DNA of 17,435 nucleotides from JAAXTX01 sp035560715. GTDB taxonomy: Bacteria; Patescibacteriota; Minisyncoccia; Moranbacterales; UBA1568. Made by a program: the position numbers and the translations under genes. Within the stretch, counting starts at the first letter, position 1. Each line of letters begins with the position of its first letter. A model generated the notes under the pieces. The model did no database searches. It was not told the DNA's origin and saw nothing but the letters and a program-made list of their open reading frames with translations. Below are positions 6,605-13,263 of the stretch, piece by piece. The stretch lies in assembly GCA_035560715.1 (NCBI GenBank), contig DATMYW010000053.1, positions 1-17,435 on the forward strand, given 5' to 3'.

Positions 6605-6613
6605 TAATGGCTT

Positions 6614-7231
6614 ATGGACAAGAAAGTGATCATATTCGATTTCGACGGGACGATAGCGGACACGTTTCCGGTTTTTGTCGAATTCGCCCGCAGTGAGAGC
6701 TTCGATTTCAGTCCGGAGGAAACCGAGGAGCTTCGGAATTTGTCCATGCGGGACGTAATCGCGAAACTGAAACTGCCCGCATGGAAAGTCCCGTTCCTCG
6801 CGAGCAAGTTTCACGGATATTTCCAAAAAGCGTCGCCAAAGGTCCAATTGTTCGGAGGGATAGCGGACGTGATACGGGAGCTTCGAGAAAGCGGATACGT
6901 TATGGCGATAGTGACATCGAACAGTCGTTCAAATGTGGAGCATCTCCTGAATCGGGACGGAATCCGTGACTGTTTCGATATCATCCATTCGGAACGGAGT
7001 CTGTTCGGAAAGGCGAAACCGCTGGGAAAAATCATGCGGCGGCTGCAGGTCGAACCGAAGACGGTATGGTACGTTGGCGACGAGGTTCGCGATGTGGAAG
7101 CCGCGCGCGGAGCCGGAATGAGATCGTTGGCCGTTATGTGGGGATTCAATTCCAAGGAGGCGTTGCGGAGCGCGAATCCGGATCGTATCGCTGCGAGCCC
7201 AAACGAATTGCCGGACCTGCTGCTCCGATAA
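6614..7231 (+). CDS. HAD-superfamily phosphatase, phosphoglycolate phosphatase-like
   Basis: This 205-aa protein has all four HAD motifs. Motif I is DFDGT (Asp9 nucleophile, Asp11 acid/base), motif II is the Ser/Thr in AIVTSNS near residue 100, motif III is the lysine in GKAKPLGK, and motif IV is GDEVRDVEAARGAGM. A helical cap between motifs I and II (about residues 15-85) places it in the Gph/PGP-like subfamily I. The substrate is probably a small phosphorylated metabolite; the exact one cannot be read from sequence. It lacks a signal peptide and is cytoplasmic. It follows the M23 gene closely with no separate promoter or ribosome site evident, and ends at a strong bidirectional terminator. 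Confidence 0.9.
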   Translation: MDKKVIIFDFDGTIADTFPVFVEFARSESFDFSPEETEELRNLSMRDVIAKLKLPAWKVPFLASKFHGYFQKASPKVQLFGGIADVIRELRESGYVMAIVTSNSRSNVEHLLNRDGIRDCFDIIHSERSLFGKAKPLGKIMRRLQVEPKTVWYVGDEVRDVEAARGAGMRSLAVMWGFNSKEALRSANPDRIAASPNELPDLLLR

Positions 7232-7237
7232 CATGTA

Positions 7238-7267
7238 AAAAAAGACCCGCCGAAGCGGGTCTTTTTT
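7238..7267. terminator. Bidirectional terminator between convergent genes
   Basis: AAAAAAGACCCGC (7238-7250) pairs perfectly with GCGGGTCTTTTTT (7255-7267) around CGAA. Each strand has a terminal T run, so the hairpin can stop the HAD transcript and the convergent RRM transcript. Confidence 0.95.
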
Positions 7268-7278
7268 CTCGGCTACGA

Positions 7279-7560
7279 TTAGTAGCGCGGGCGGTCATCG
7301 CGGCGCGGGCGATCCTCGAGCGGGCGGGCCTCGTTGACTACGAGTTCGCGTCCGTCAAGTTCCTTCCCGTTCCACATGTCGATGGCCTTGTCGGAATCGG
7401 CGTCCGCCATCTCGACAAAACCGAAACCGCGCGAGCGGCCGGTCATCTTGTCCATGATGACAGCGGTAGACACCACCTCGCCCGCCTGTGAGAAAGCGGA
7501 GCGGAGGCTTTCCTCGGTCGTGCCGTAGGAAAGGTTACCGACGTAGAGCTTCTTTGCCAT
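7279..7560 (-). CDS. Single-RRM RNA-binding protein
   Basis: This 93-aa protein consists of one RNA recognition motif and a short basic/acidic tail. RNP2 is LYVGNL (residues 5-10) and RNP1 is RGFGFVEM (44-51), both with the aromatic residues that stack on RNA bases. The tail after residue 80 (RPRRDDRPRY) is short and arginine-rich. Such proteins resemble the cold-inducible Rbp proteins of cyanobacteria and occur in many uncultured bacteria; the likely role is as an RNA chaperone or post-transcriptional regulator. The long structured leader (7561-7683) suggests regulation at RNA level, perhaps by temperature or by the protein itself. Start ATG 7560 gives the standard MAKKLYVGNL opening. Confidence 0.95.
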   Translation of the reverse strand: MAKKLYVGNLSYGTTEESLRSAFSQAGEVVSTAVIMDKMTGRSRGFGFVEMADADSDKAIDMWNGKELDGRELVVNEARPLEDRPRRDDRPRY

Positions 7561-7683
7561 AGTTGCAGAAGAATCCTGATTAACACGTAAGACGACCTTC
7601 TTCTGGCGCGCCTAAGGCGATATGCCCTCTCGCGCCCCTCTTCCGGATAACCGAAAGCGGGAAAACCAAAAAGAAAACTTACT
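7561..7683 (-). promoter_or_regulatory. Structured 5' leader of the RRM gene
   Basis: A leader of about 120 nt separates the predicted transcript start from the start codon. Immediately before the start, CAGAAGAA (minus strand, plus 7598-7605) can pair with TTCTTCTG (plus 7566-7573), an 8-bp stem ending five bases before the ATG. Upstream, GGCGCG and CGCGCC segments can enclose a smaller GGC/GCC stem around plus positions 7605-7640, containing CGCCTTAGGCG (7609-7619). No open frame of interest is present. I infer an RNA-level control element. Confidence 0.55.
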
Positions 7684-7689
7684 GATGGT

Positions 7690-7718
7690 ATTGTAGCGCA
7701 AAGACGGGAAAAAAGCAA
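7690..7718 (-). promoter_or_regulatory. Promoter of the RRM gene
   Basis: On the minus strand TTGCTT (plus 7713-7718) and TACAAT (plus 7690-7695) are separated by 17 bases. The predicted transcript start is near 7683. Confidence 0.65.
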
Positions 7719-7787
7719 GGGCCAATGCTCTTTTTGGCCTTGTATGGCCGAAAATGAGAGGGAATGAACGTAGCGGTGCATAGGTAT

Positions 7788-7823
7788 AAAAAAGGGCCTC
7801 CGTTGCACGGGGTGCCGGAGGCC
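7788..7823 (-). terminator. Rho-independent terminator of the ncRNA unit
   Basis: On the minus strand GGCCTCCG (plus 7816-7823) pairs perfectly with CGGAGGCC (plus 7795-7802). An inner GCAC/GTGC stem (7805-7808 with 7812-7815) lies between them. The hairpin is followed by C and six T residues (plus 7788-7793). No protein gene on this strand ends near it. Confidence 0.93.
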
Positions 7824-8102
7824 GATTTGGATAGGGTGTCGTTTAGCCTTAGGTGTAGAACCGAAGTTCGTCACCTCGAGTGATCCGTTGTTGCGGATCC
7901 AGGAGTCGTCTCAGTCCGTTTCCTTTCGGAATATCGGTCCCTTAGATATACGCACTTCTCATGACGATCCTCCGACCCGGTCAGAGAGACTGCTTTCGCG
8001 TGCCGTGCGTGGCTTCGTCCCTCTTCACGTTTAGGCTTCTCGCCGGTGCTGTCTGTCTTTCGCACCGATCAGAATCGCAGTTTGCTTTCTTCGACACCCT
8101 CC
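7788..8102 (-). ncRNA. Predicted structured non-coding RNA, class unrecognised
   Basis: A transcript of about 300 nt is framed by a consensus promoter (8109-8137) and a strong terminator (7788-7823). Its 5' and 3' ends pair: GGGTGTCG in the RNA (plus 8092-8099) with CGACACCC (plus 7834-7841), extendable by GGA/UCC across a small bulge. Internal hairpins in plus coordinates are 8044-8067 (CGGTGC/GCACCG), 7970-7986 (7-bp stem), 7916-7937 (TTCC-GAAA-GGAA type with outer CCG/CGG), 7882-7899 (GATCCG/CGGATC) and 7851-7876 (UUCG-capped GAAC/GUUC with outer AGGTG/CACCT). Frames here have no recognisable protein. I did not see the signatures of tmRNA, RNase P RNA, 6S or SRP RNA, so the class is unknown. 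Confidence 0.75.
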
Positions 8103-8108
8103 GAGCTG

Positions 8109-8137
8109 ATTCTATTGTCGAGGGAGTGATCTGTCAA
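8109..8137 (-). promoter_or_regulatory. Consensus promoter of the ncRNA
   Basis: On the minus strand TTGACA (plus 8132-8137) and TAGAAT (plus 8109-8114) are separated by exactly 17 bases. This is one of the strongest promoters in the window, and it points into a stretch with no protein gene. Confidence 0.85.
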
Positions 8138-8158
8138 GATTCTTCCGAGAGAATTTTA

Positions 8159-8167
8159 TGGTACAAT
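8159..8167 (+). promoter_or_regulatory. Extended -10 promoter of the cupin gene
   Basis: TGGTACAAT fits TGn plus TACAAT. The predicted start near 8174 gives a leader of about 20 nt before ATG 8195. It lies about 20 bases from the divergent ncRNA promoter. Confidence 0.55.
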
Positions 8168-8194
8168 GGCCACCGAACCATATATGACGCAATT

Positions 8195-8563
8195 ATGACA
8201 AATGCCTTTCTCGGGAATATCGAACGGAGAACACGCGAGAACGTGAATTATCGCGAGGTGCTGTTTACGGGCCCGAAATTGCAGCTCGTTGTCATGTCGC
8301 TCGAGCCCGGCGATGAGATCGGCGAGGAAATTCATGCCGATCATGATCAGTTTTTGCGTTTCGAGTCCGGGGAAGGGAAAGCGATTCTCAACGGAGTGCC
8401 GCACGACATGAAAGACGGCGACGCGGTCATCGTGCCGGCCGGCATGAAACACAATATCGTCAACACATCATCGGACGTCCCGCTCAAACTGTATACGATC
8501 TACGCGCCGCCGGAGCATAAACCGGGAACCATTCATCCGCGCAGGCGCGATGCGGACGCATAG
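8195..8563 (+). CDS. Cupin-domain protein
   Basis: This 122-aa single-domain protein has a conserved cupin beta-barrel. Cupin motif 1 is EPGDEIGEEIHADHDQFLRFESGEG (residues 37-61), with His47 and His50 as likely metal ligands and Gln52 or Glu57 as a further candidate. Motif 2 is DGDAVIVPAGMKHNIVN (74-90), with His86 as the last ligand. The frame is open from 7961, but the upstream part overlaps the divergent ncRNA and its promoter and has no conserved look; ATG 8195 gives a compact cupin and matches the promoter at 8159-8167. Small cupins of this kind often have no assigned enzyme activity; sugar binding, isomerase or sensor roles are possible. It ends at the terminator at 8580. Confidence 0.9.
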   Translation: MTNAFLGNIERRTRENVNYREVLFTGPKLQLVVMSLEPGDEIGEEIHADHDQFLRFESGEGKAILNGVPHDMKDGDAVIVPAGMKHNIVNTSSDVPLKLYTIYAPPEHKPGTIHPRRRDADA

Positions 8564-8579
8564 TGTCAACGGAATCAAT

Positions 8580-8612
8580 CGGGTAGCGGGATATCCCGAT
8601 ACCCGTTTTTTT
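8580..8612 (+). terminator. Rho-independent terminator
   Basis: CGGGTA (8580-8585) pairs with TACCCG (8600-8605) and an inner CGGG/CCCG stem lies within (8587-8598). A run of seven T residues follows. Confidence 0.92.
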
Positions 8613-8625
8613 GTGCGGATGATTG

Positions 8626-8634
8626 TGCTATACT
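8626..8634 (+). promoter_or_regulatory. Extended -10 promoter of the surface-protein operon
   Basis: TGCTATACT is a near-perfect extended -10 placed directly after a terminator. The expected leader is about 17 nt and contains GAACG (8635-8639) complementary to CGTTC (8649-8653). No -35 match is seen. Confidence 0.65.
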
Positions 8635-8657
8635 GAACGAACAGTATCCGTTCAACT

Positions 8658-9236
8658 ATGGAAAATGACAAGCTGTCGGTCGGGACCGGTGAGGAATCCG
8701 TGAAGCGGTCGAACGCACTCGTTCGTGCGGCGGTGTTGGTCGGTGTCGCGATTCTTCTCAATGTGTTTCTCGCGTACCTCGTACGGGTGTTCTATCTTGA
8801 GCCGATTTTCACGGATTTTTGTCCGGAAAGGCAGGTCGTGGAGTCGATCGCCGATCGGGAAAAATGCGTGTCTGTCGGTGGTCAGTGGACGGAGCCGGAT
8901 CCGTCACAGTCCGCCCTGTATGGAAAAGAGGGTGTTTTCGGCAGTTGCAACGAACAGTTCTCCTGTGCGAAGGACTTCGAGAAGGCGGATGCCCTGTATG
9001 CCCGGAATCTCTTCATAGTGTTCGTCATCGCAGGAGCGTCGTTTCTGCTCGGAGGCGCGTTCCTGGTCGGATCGCGGACCGTTTCGTCGGGCCTGTCGCT
9101 TGGCGGCGTATTCGCGCTCCTGTTCGGTTCGTTGCGTTATTGGTCGGACATGGACGACCGGCTGCGTGTCGTCGTTTCCGGTTTTGCGCTCCTGTCGCTT
9201 CTTCTTATCGCATGGCGACGTTTCCGTGACGAATGA
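8658..9236 (+). CDS. Four-helix membrane protein with extracytoplasmic Cys loop
   Basis: This 192-aa protein has likely transmembrane helices at about residues 22-46, 118-138, 142-162 and 170-187. Between helices 1 and 2 lies a hydrophilic loop of about 70 residues with four cysteines (Cys55, Cys70, Cys97, Cys103) around a CVSVGGQWTE motif. This suggests a small disulfide-stabilised domain outside the membrane. I do not recognise a named family. It follows a terminator and an extended -10 promoter, and its stop overlaps the next start as ATGA (9233-9236), so it is probably the first gene of an operon. The position suggests an envelope function, but no specific role can be assigned. Confidence 0.82.
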   Translation: MENDKLSVGTGEESVKRSNALVRAAVLVGVAILLNVFLAYLVRVFYLEPIFTDFCPERQVVESIADREKCVSVGGQWTEPDPSQSALYGKEGVFGSCNEQFSCAKDFEKADALYARNLFIVFVIAGASFLLGGAFLVGSRTVSSGLSLGGVFALLFGSLRYWSDMDDRLRVVVSGFALLSLLLIAWRRFRDE

Positions 9237-9772
9237 TGACGCGTATGGAAAGCCAGAAAGACGAACTTTTCGGAAAATTGGTCCTCATCGTGACGGGTAT
9301 CGTTTGCGTTTCCATCGTTGCCTATTTCATCTATCTCGGCTATCGGGCATCTGTTTCGGCTTCCACCGATCGGACATCCATCGTATCGCTTCATAGGGAA
9401 AACGACTCGCAGGAAGAAACCTCGGCCGACACTGAGTCCGCTCAGGATGCGGTCTCGCCAGCACCGGATGCCGCGTCTTCCCTGTCGAAGGACACGCTCG
9501 CAGTACTCGTGCTCAATGGCGGGGCACCGAAGGGTTCGGCGGCGATTCTCGCCGATATCCTCAAGTCAGCCGGGTTCGCGAAAGTTACGACAGGAAACAC
9601 CGATGCGGACTATTCCGGAATCGTCGTCTATCGTCAGGACGGAAATGATGAAGCCGCTGAATCCGTGAAGGACTCGCTTTCCAAAAAATACCCTTCCGTG
9701 ACCGTGCTACCGGCGGATGTGAAGATAGCCGAAACGACGAAAGCGCCTGTCGTCGTCATCTACGGAAAATGA
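9233..9772 (+). CDS. Membrane-anchored LytR_C domain protein
   Basis: This 179-aa protein has one N-terminal transmembrane segment (about residues 14-37), an acidic Ser/Ala-rich linker to about residue 85, and a C-terminal LytR_C domain. The domain is recognised from VLVLNGGAPKGSAAILADIL, the AGFAKVTTGNTD turn, the hydrophobic strand IVVYRQD, and the end VLPADVKIA..APVVVIYGK. LytR_C is usually attached to LytR-CpsA-Psr wall-polymer ligases but also occurs alone, as here, with no catalytic LCP domain. A role in envelope polymer binding is inferred. The start overlaps the previous stop as ATGA, and the next gene overlaps this one's stop in the same way, pointing to translational coupling. ATG 9236 is an alternative start one codon later. 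Confidence 0.88.
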   Translation: MMTRMESQKDELFGKLVLIVTGIVCVSIVAYFIYLGYRASVSASTDRTSIVSLHRENDSQEETSADTESAQDAVSPAPDAASSLSKDTLAVLVLNGGAPKGSAAILADILKSAGFAKVTTGNTDADYSGIVVYRQDGNDEAAESVKDSLSKKYPSVTVLPADVKIAETTKAPVVVIYGK

Positions 9773-10866
9773 TTGTGGTACGTATGAAAGGGGATCGCCG
9801 GAAACCGTGTCGGATCGGAATCGCGTCCCAGTTGTTCTGTGTCGTTTTTTTGTTCGTGTTCCCCGCAAGCACCAATTATCAGCTGCAGGGATACGGATTC
9901 GGAAGTGGAGGGGAGGAAAACGCGACATCGGCGAATTATGCGCTGGACGCCATGACCGGTGAGACCGGAGCGAGCAATCTGGTCGGAGCGAATTATTCTC
10001 TCGGCGCAGGGCTCTCGTATGCGCAGCAGGCGGACGTGCCGGCCGCGCCGACGTTCGACAATCCGTCGGATTACTATGACAAACTTCGACTTATCCTGAA
10101 TACGGGTGGAAATGCATCCGATGCGCTGTTCGCGGTAGCGATCAGTAGCGACAACTGGTCGACGACCCAATATGTCCAAAGTGACATGACGGTGGGAAGC
10201 GTCCTCGGTTCGGAGGACTATCGGACTTATCCGAGTTGGGGAAGCGGAACCGGGTCTTCCGTGCTCGGCCTGGCTTCGAATACGACGTATAAGGTGAAGG
10301 TGAAGGCGATGCATGGTAAGTTTACCGAAACCGGGTATGGTCCGGAATCCTCGGCGACCACTTCGACCGCGAAGTTGTCTTTCGACATAGATGTGTCCGC
10401 TACGGACTCGGAAACAAGTCCTCCGTTTGCGGTCAGTTTCGGCAACCTGATCGCGGGGACGGTGACGGACAGCCCCGTTAAGGTCTGGGTCGACTTCGCC
10501 ACAAACGGCAACTCGGGCGGGAAAGTATTCGTTTCGGGAAAAAACGGCGGCCTATCAAGCACGAGCGCGGGTTCGTTGATCGCGGCGGCGACCGGCGACC
10601 TGGCTTCTCTTGCTTCGGGATACGGTGCGCAGGGATATTCCGCCACTCAAAGCGCGGGCGGACCGTTCGGCATGCTGACGCCTTATAATCAGTCGGGAAG
10701 CAATGTCGGCGTCCTCGATTCCTCGTCCCGGGAAATTTTCTCCTCGGCATATCCGATTACGTCGGGCCGAGCCTCTTTCCTGCTGAAGGCGAAATCGTCT
10801 TCGGTGACGCCGGCCGCTGGGGACTATACCGATACCCTGACAGTCGTTACGGCAGCAAACTTTTAA
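9769..10866 (+). CDS. Secreted Fn3-like protein with DYTDTLTVV C-terminal domain
   Basis: This 365-aa predicted surface protein starts with a basic segment and a hydrophobic signal sequence (about residues 16-33, SQLFCVVFLFVFPAS). Next come two NYxL repeats, TSANYALDAMTGETG and VGANYSLGAGLSYA. A fibronectin type III-like domain covers roughly residues 88-200 (DKLRLILNTGG..., SNTTYKVKVKAMHG). The C-terminal domain (about 205-365) ends in GDYTDTLTVVTAANF, the same terminus as in the two downstream paralogues. It has no transmembrane anchor or sorting signal, so attachment may depend on that C-terminal domain and partner proteins. The start overlaps the previous gene as ATGA; M6 is a possible alternative. 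A distinct promoter begins just after the stop. Confidence 0.85.
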   Translation: MIVVRMKGDRRKPCRIGIASQLFCVVFLFVFPASTNYQLQGYGFGSGGEENATSANYALDAMTGETGASNLVGANYSLGAGLSYAQQADVPAAPTFDNPSDYYDKLRLILNTGGNASDALFAVAISSDNWSTTQYVQSDMTVGSVLGSEDYRTYPSWGSGTGSSVLGLASNTTYKVKVKAMHGKFTETGYGPESSATTSTAKLSFDIDVSATDSETSPPFAVSFGNLIAGTVTDSPVKVWVDFATNGNSGGKVFVSGKNGGLSSTSAGSLIAAATGDLASLASGYGAQGYSATQSAGGPFGMLTPYNQSGSNVGVLDSSSREIFSSAYPITSGRASFLLKAKSSSVTPAAGDYTDTLTVVTAANF

Positions 10867-10870
10867 TGTG

Positions 10871-10899
10871 TTGTTTGACATGAGGAAAAGTGATACAAT
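10871..10899 (+). promoter_or_regulatory. Extended -10 promoter for the tandem surface genes
   Basis: TTGTTT (10871-10876) and TACAAT (10894-10899) are 17 bases apart, and TGA precedes TACAAT, forming an extended -10. A better -35 match, TTGACA at 10875-10880, is only 13 bases away and is not usable with this -10. Confidence 0.6.
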
Positions 10900-10905
10900 T
10901 TTCAT

Positions 10906-11026
10906 GAGTAAGAAAGCGACTTCCGCACCGAGCGCCTAAGGCGCATGGGACCGAAGAAAGAAATCGGCTGGCGTTCGAGAACGGACCGTGTCGTTCATTG
11001 GAGCCGGAATCAAAAATGAAACAATT
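10906..11026 (+). promoter_or_regulatory. Long leader of the first tandem surface gene
   Basis: About 120 nt separate the predicted transcript start from ATG 11027. The leader holds a near-perfect palindrome, GCGCCTAAGGCGC (10932-10944), a CCGA/TCGG stem (about 10951-10967) and a CGTT/AACG hairpin (about 10973-10984). It is unusually long compared with other leaders here. I did not match it to a known riboswitch. Confidence 0.4.
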
Positions 11027-12070
11027 ATGAGAAGAACGATTCGCAGGGCGGCACTGCTCAATGTGCTGACGTACATGACGGTGTTGGTAGCTCCGTTTTT
11101 CCTTGTACCACGGGCGAACGCGGCGGGACTCCAGCAGGCCTATGTGCGACTCGACCGGCTGGCGGCTTCGACGACGACCGGAGGCACGGTCTGCGCGAAA
11201 CCGGCTACGGTCGGTACGGAAACCACGGTGAAGGTATCATTTCCGACGGGCTTTACGGTCAATGGTACGGCCGGTAACTGGACGGTGACTACCACGAACC
11301 TTCCGTCCGGTGCCACGATTTGGCCGGGTATAGGTACTGCGACACTCGTAGCGAGTCAGGATGTCACGTTTCCTTCGACCGATCTCACCGTCGGTACGCT
11401 GTATTGTTTCAACTTTTCCGGAACGACCACGCTTACGACCGGTACCGCGGGAAACGACAAGACCGGGGTGGTCACGACCCAAGCTGCCGGACCAACGACG
11501 ATAGATACTTCCGGCTATGCGCTCTCGATCGTCTCCAATGATCAGATAGTCGTTTCGGCTACCGTTCCGGCGCTGTTTTCGTTCTCCCTATCCGGCAACA
11601 CAGATTCGTTCGTGTCGAACCTTTCTACGACGACGACATCGACGTCCGGAAGGACGGTAACGCTTACGACCAATGCCAATGCGGGATGGATCGCATGGGT
11701 GAAGAGCGCGAACGCCGCGCTCAACTCGGCGTCCATTTCGAAGACTGTCGCCACCGCGGGTTCGGTCGATAATACGCCATCGGATCTCGCTTCAACGACC
11801 GGGTACGTATTGGATGTCGATATTACGACGGACAGTAGCACCGGTACCGGAACCGTGACGCAAGCCGCGGACTACGGAGCCGAGTATAATGGCGCGAACG
11901 CGACGTCGGGAGGCGCGCTCTCGACGACATTTCAGCCTATAGCGGCTTCGAGCGGTACGACCGGAGGAGACGTATTGACGCTTACCGAACGTGCGAAGGT
12001 CTCCGCCGTTCAGGAGGCGGCGACGGATTATACCGATACGCTTACGGTGGTCGCCGCGGGCCGCTTCTAG
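11027..12070 (+). CDS. Secreted surface protein A, DYTDTLTVV family, tandem paralogue
   Basis: This 347-aa protein has a signal peptide (residues 1-32, basic MRRTIRRAAL then a hydrophobic core, cleavage after ANA) and a threonine/serine-rich beta-strand body. Cys56 (GGTVCAK) and Cys127 (TLYCFNF) could form a disulfide in the N-terminal half. The C-terminal half includes the GWIAWVKSAN segment and ends in DYTDTLTVVAAGRF. This layout, with a GW motif followed by a terminal YTxTLT strand, recalls the WxL surface domain of Gram-positive bacteria, although the distal tryptophan is replaced. It has no membrane anchor. The frame opens at GTG 10988, but ATG 11027 starts the signal peptide. It is collinear with the next gene and probably co-transcribed with it. 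Confidence 0.88.
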   Translation: MRRTIRRAALLNVLTYMTVLVAPFFLVPRANAAGLQQAYVRLDRLAASTTTGGTVCAKPATVGTETTVKVSFPTGFTVNGTAGNWTVTTTNLPSGATIWPGIGTATLVASQDVTFPSTDLTVGTLYCFNFSGTTTLTTGTAGNDKTGVVTTQAAGPTTIDTSGYALSIVSNDQIVVSATVPALFSFSLSGNTDSFVSNLSTTTTSTSGRTVTLTTNANAGWIAWVKSANAALNSASISKTVATAGSVDNTPSDLASTTGYVLDVDITTDSSTGTGTVTQAADYGAEYNGANATSGGALSTTFQPIAASSGTTGGDVLTLTERAKVSAVQEAATDYTDTLTVVAAGRF

Positions 12071-12130
12071 TGGTTTCCCTCCGGTTTCCGATAGAGTGGA
12101 TGCGAGCGAGCCGCGTTTTGATGTATTGAA

Positions 12131-13177
12131 ATGAACACGAAATACGAAGTTTCATCAATAGCAGTCGGTTTCCTGTTCGCGATCATGTCGGCGGGTTTGT
12201 TGATGGTTCCCGTCAGAAACACGCACGCTGCTGGATTGACGCAGTCGATGGTGAAGATCGACCGAATGGCCGCATCGACCGCGACTGGCGGAACCGTTTG
12301 CGCGAAGGCCGCGACCGCATCGGTTGAAACCACGGTAAAAGTCACGTTTCCAACCGGATTCGGTGTGAATACGACGGCGGCGAACTGGACCGTAACGACA
12401 ACGAACCTTCCGAACGGATCGACCGCATGGATCGGAATCACTACGGCGTCCTCGGCGGTAGGACAGGACGTGACGTTTCCGAGCGGTGACATGGTGGTCG
12501 GAACATTGTATTGTTTCAATTTCAGTGGAACCTCCACGCTTACGACTTCGACGGCCGGAAACGACAAGGGCGGAGTTGTTACGACGCAGGCTTCCGGTCC
12601 GACGACTATCGATACGGATTCCTTCGCTCTATCCATCATCTCGAACGATCAGATAGTCGTGTCGGCGGTCGTACCGGCAACTTTTTCTTTCGCTCTGTCG
12701 GGGAATACGGATTCCTTCGGTAGCAACCTTTCGACAACGACCGCGTCCACTACCGGCAAGACGGTCACGCTTACGACGAACGCGAACGGCGGTTGGATCA
12801 CGTGGGTCAAAAGTGCCAATGCCGCACTGAACTCTGCCAGTACTTCGAAGACGATCGCTACGACCGGTTCGATCGACGATTCGCCGACCGATCTTACCTC
12901 GGCGACCGGCTATCTGTTGGACGTCGATATCACGACCGACAGCGGCACCGGAACCGGAACCGTTTCGCAGGCGGCAGGGTATGGAGCTGAATATAATGGC
13001 ACGAATACGACTTCGGGCGGCACCCTTTCAACGACGTTCCAGCCGGTTGCGGCATCGAGCGGTACGACCGGAGGAGACGTGTTGACGCTCATTGAACGTG
13101 CGAAAATCACCGCGGTTCAGGAGGCGGCTGCCGATTACACGGATACACTGACAGTGGTTGCGGCGGCACGCTTCTAA
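12131..13177 (+). CDS. Secreted surface protein B, DYTDTLTVV family, tandem paralogue
   Basis: This 348-aa paralogue of the preceding protein aligns with it without gaps over the mature part, at roughly 75-80% identity by eye. The signal peptide (about residues 1-33, ending THA) is quite different in sequence. Conserved features are the paired cysteines in GTVCAK and TLYCFNF, the central SNDQIVVSA strand, the GWITWVKSAN segment and the C-terminus DYTDTLTVVAAARF. Many differences from protein A are synonymous, which suggests an old duplication kept under protein-level selection. Only 60 bases separate the two genes and no terminator is visible, so co-transcription is likely. The start ATG has no Shine-Dalgarno. 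The likely role is a structural surface or appendage subunit. Confidence 0.88.
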   Translation: MNTKYEVSSIAVGFLFAIMSAGLLMVPVRNTHAAGLTQSMVKIDRMAASTATGGTVCAKAATASVETTVKVTFPTGFGVNTTAANWTVTTTNLPNGSTAWIGITTASSAVGQDVTFPSGDMVVGTLYCFNFSGTSTLTTSTAGNDKGGVVTTQASGPTTIDTDSFALSIISNDQIVVSAVVPATFSFALSGNTDSFGSNLSTTTASTTGKTVTLTTNANGGWITWVKSANAALNSASTSKTIATTGSIDDSPTDLTSATGYLLDVDITTDSGTGTGTVSQAAGYGAEYNGTNTTSGGTLSTTFQPVAASSGTTGGDVLTLIERAKITAVQEAAADYTDTLTVVAAARF

Positions 13178-13222
13178 ATGGCTTTTATTGGCCGTTTGCT
13201 GTTCAAAGCTTGTGTTATCGGC

Positions 13223-13228
13223 TACAAT
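13223..13228 (+). promoter_or_regulatory. Possible -10 element (TACAAT)
   Basis: TACAAT lies 35 bases upstream of the start at 13264. No convincing -35 is present at 16-18 bases, so this is a weak call. Confidence 0.35.
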
Positions 13229-13263
13229 AACTTCATATGGAGGGCATTTAACGCCACGAGGGT

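Noticed and set aside
7443..7874. Minus-strand frame overlapping the RRM leader, promoter and ncRNA terminator
   Set aside because: It would be interrupted by the terminator at 7788-7823 and overlaps the RRM gene in another frame.
7871..8065. Minus-strand frame of 64 codons inside the ncRNA
   Set aside because: It is charged and low-complexity, without a ribosome site; the hairpin structure explains the sequence better.
7833..8100. Assignment of the ncRNA as tmRNA, RNase P RNA, 6S or SRP RNA
   Set aside because: There is no T-arm or CCA end, no tag ending in ALAA, no GAGGAAAGUCC-type RNase P core, no single long 6S-like hairpin and no SRP GGAA-loop helix in proper context.
10875..10880. TTGACA as -35 for the surface gene promoter
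   Set aside because: It is only 13 bases from TACAAT; TTGTTT at 17 bases plus an extended -10 fits better.
7609..10944. CCTAAGGC shared by the RRM leader, the ncRNA and the 10932 leader
   Set aside because: Three copies of an 8-mer on two strands of 17 kb is only slightly above chance and the surroundings do not align.
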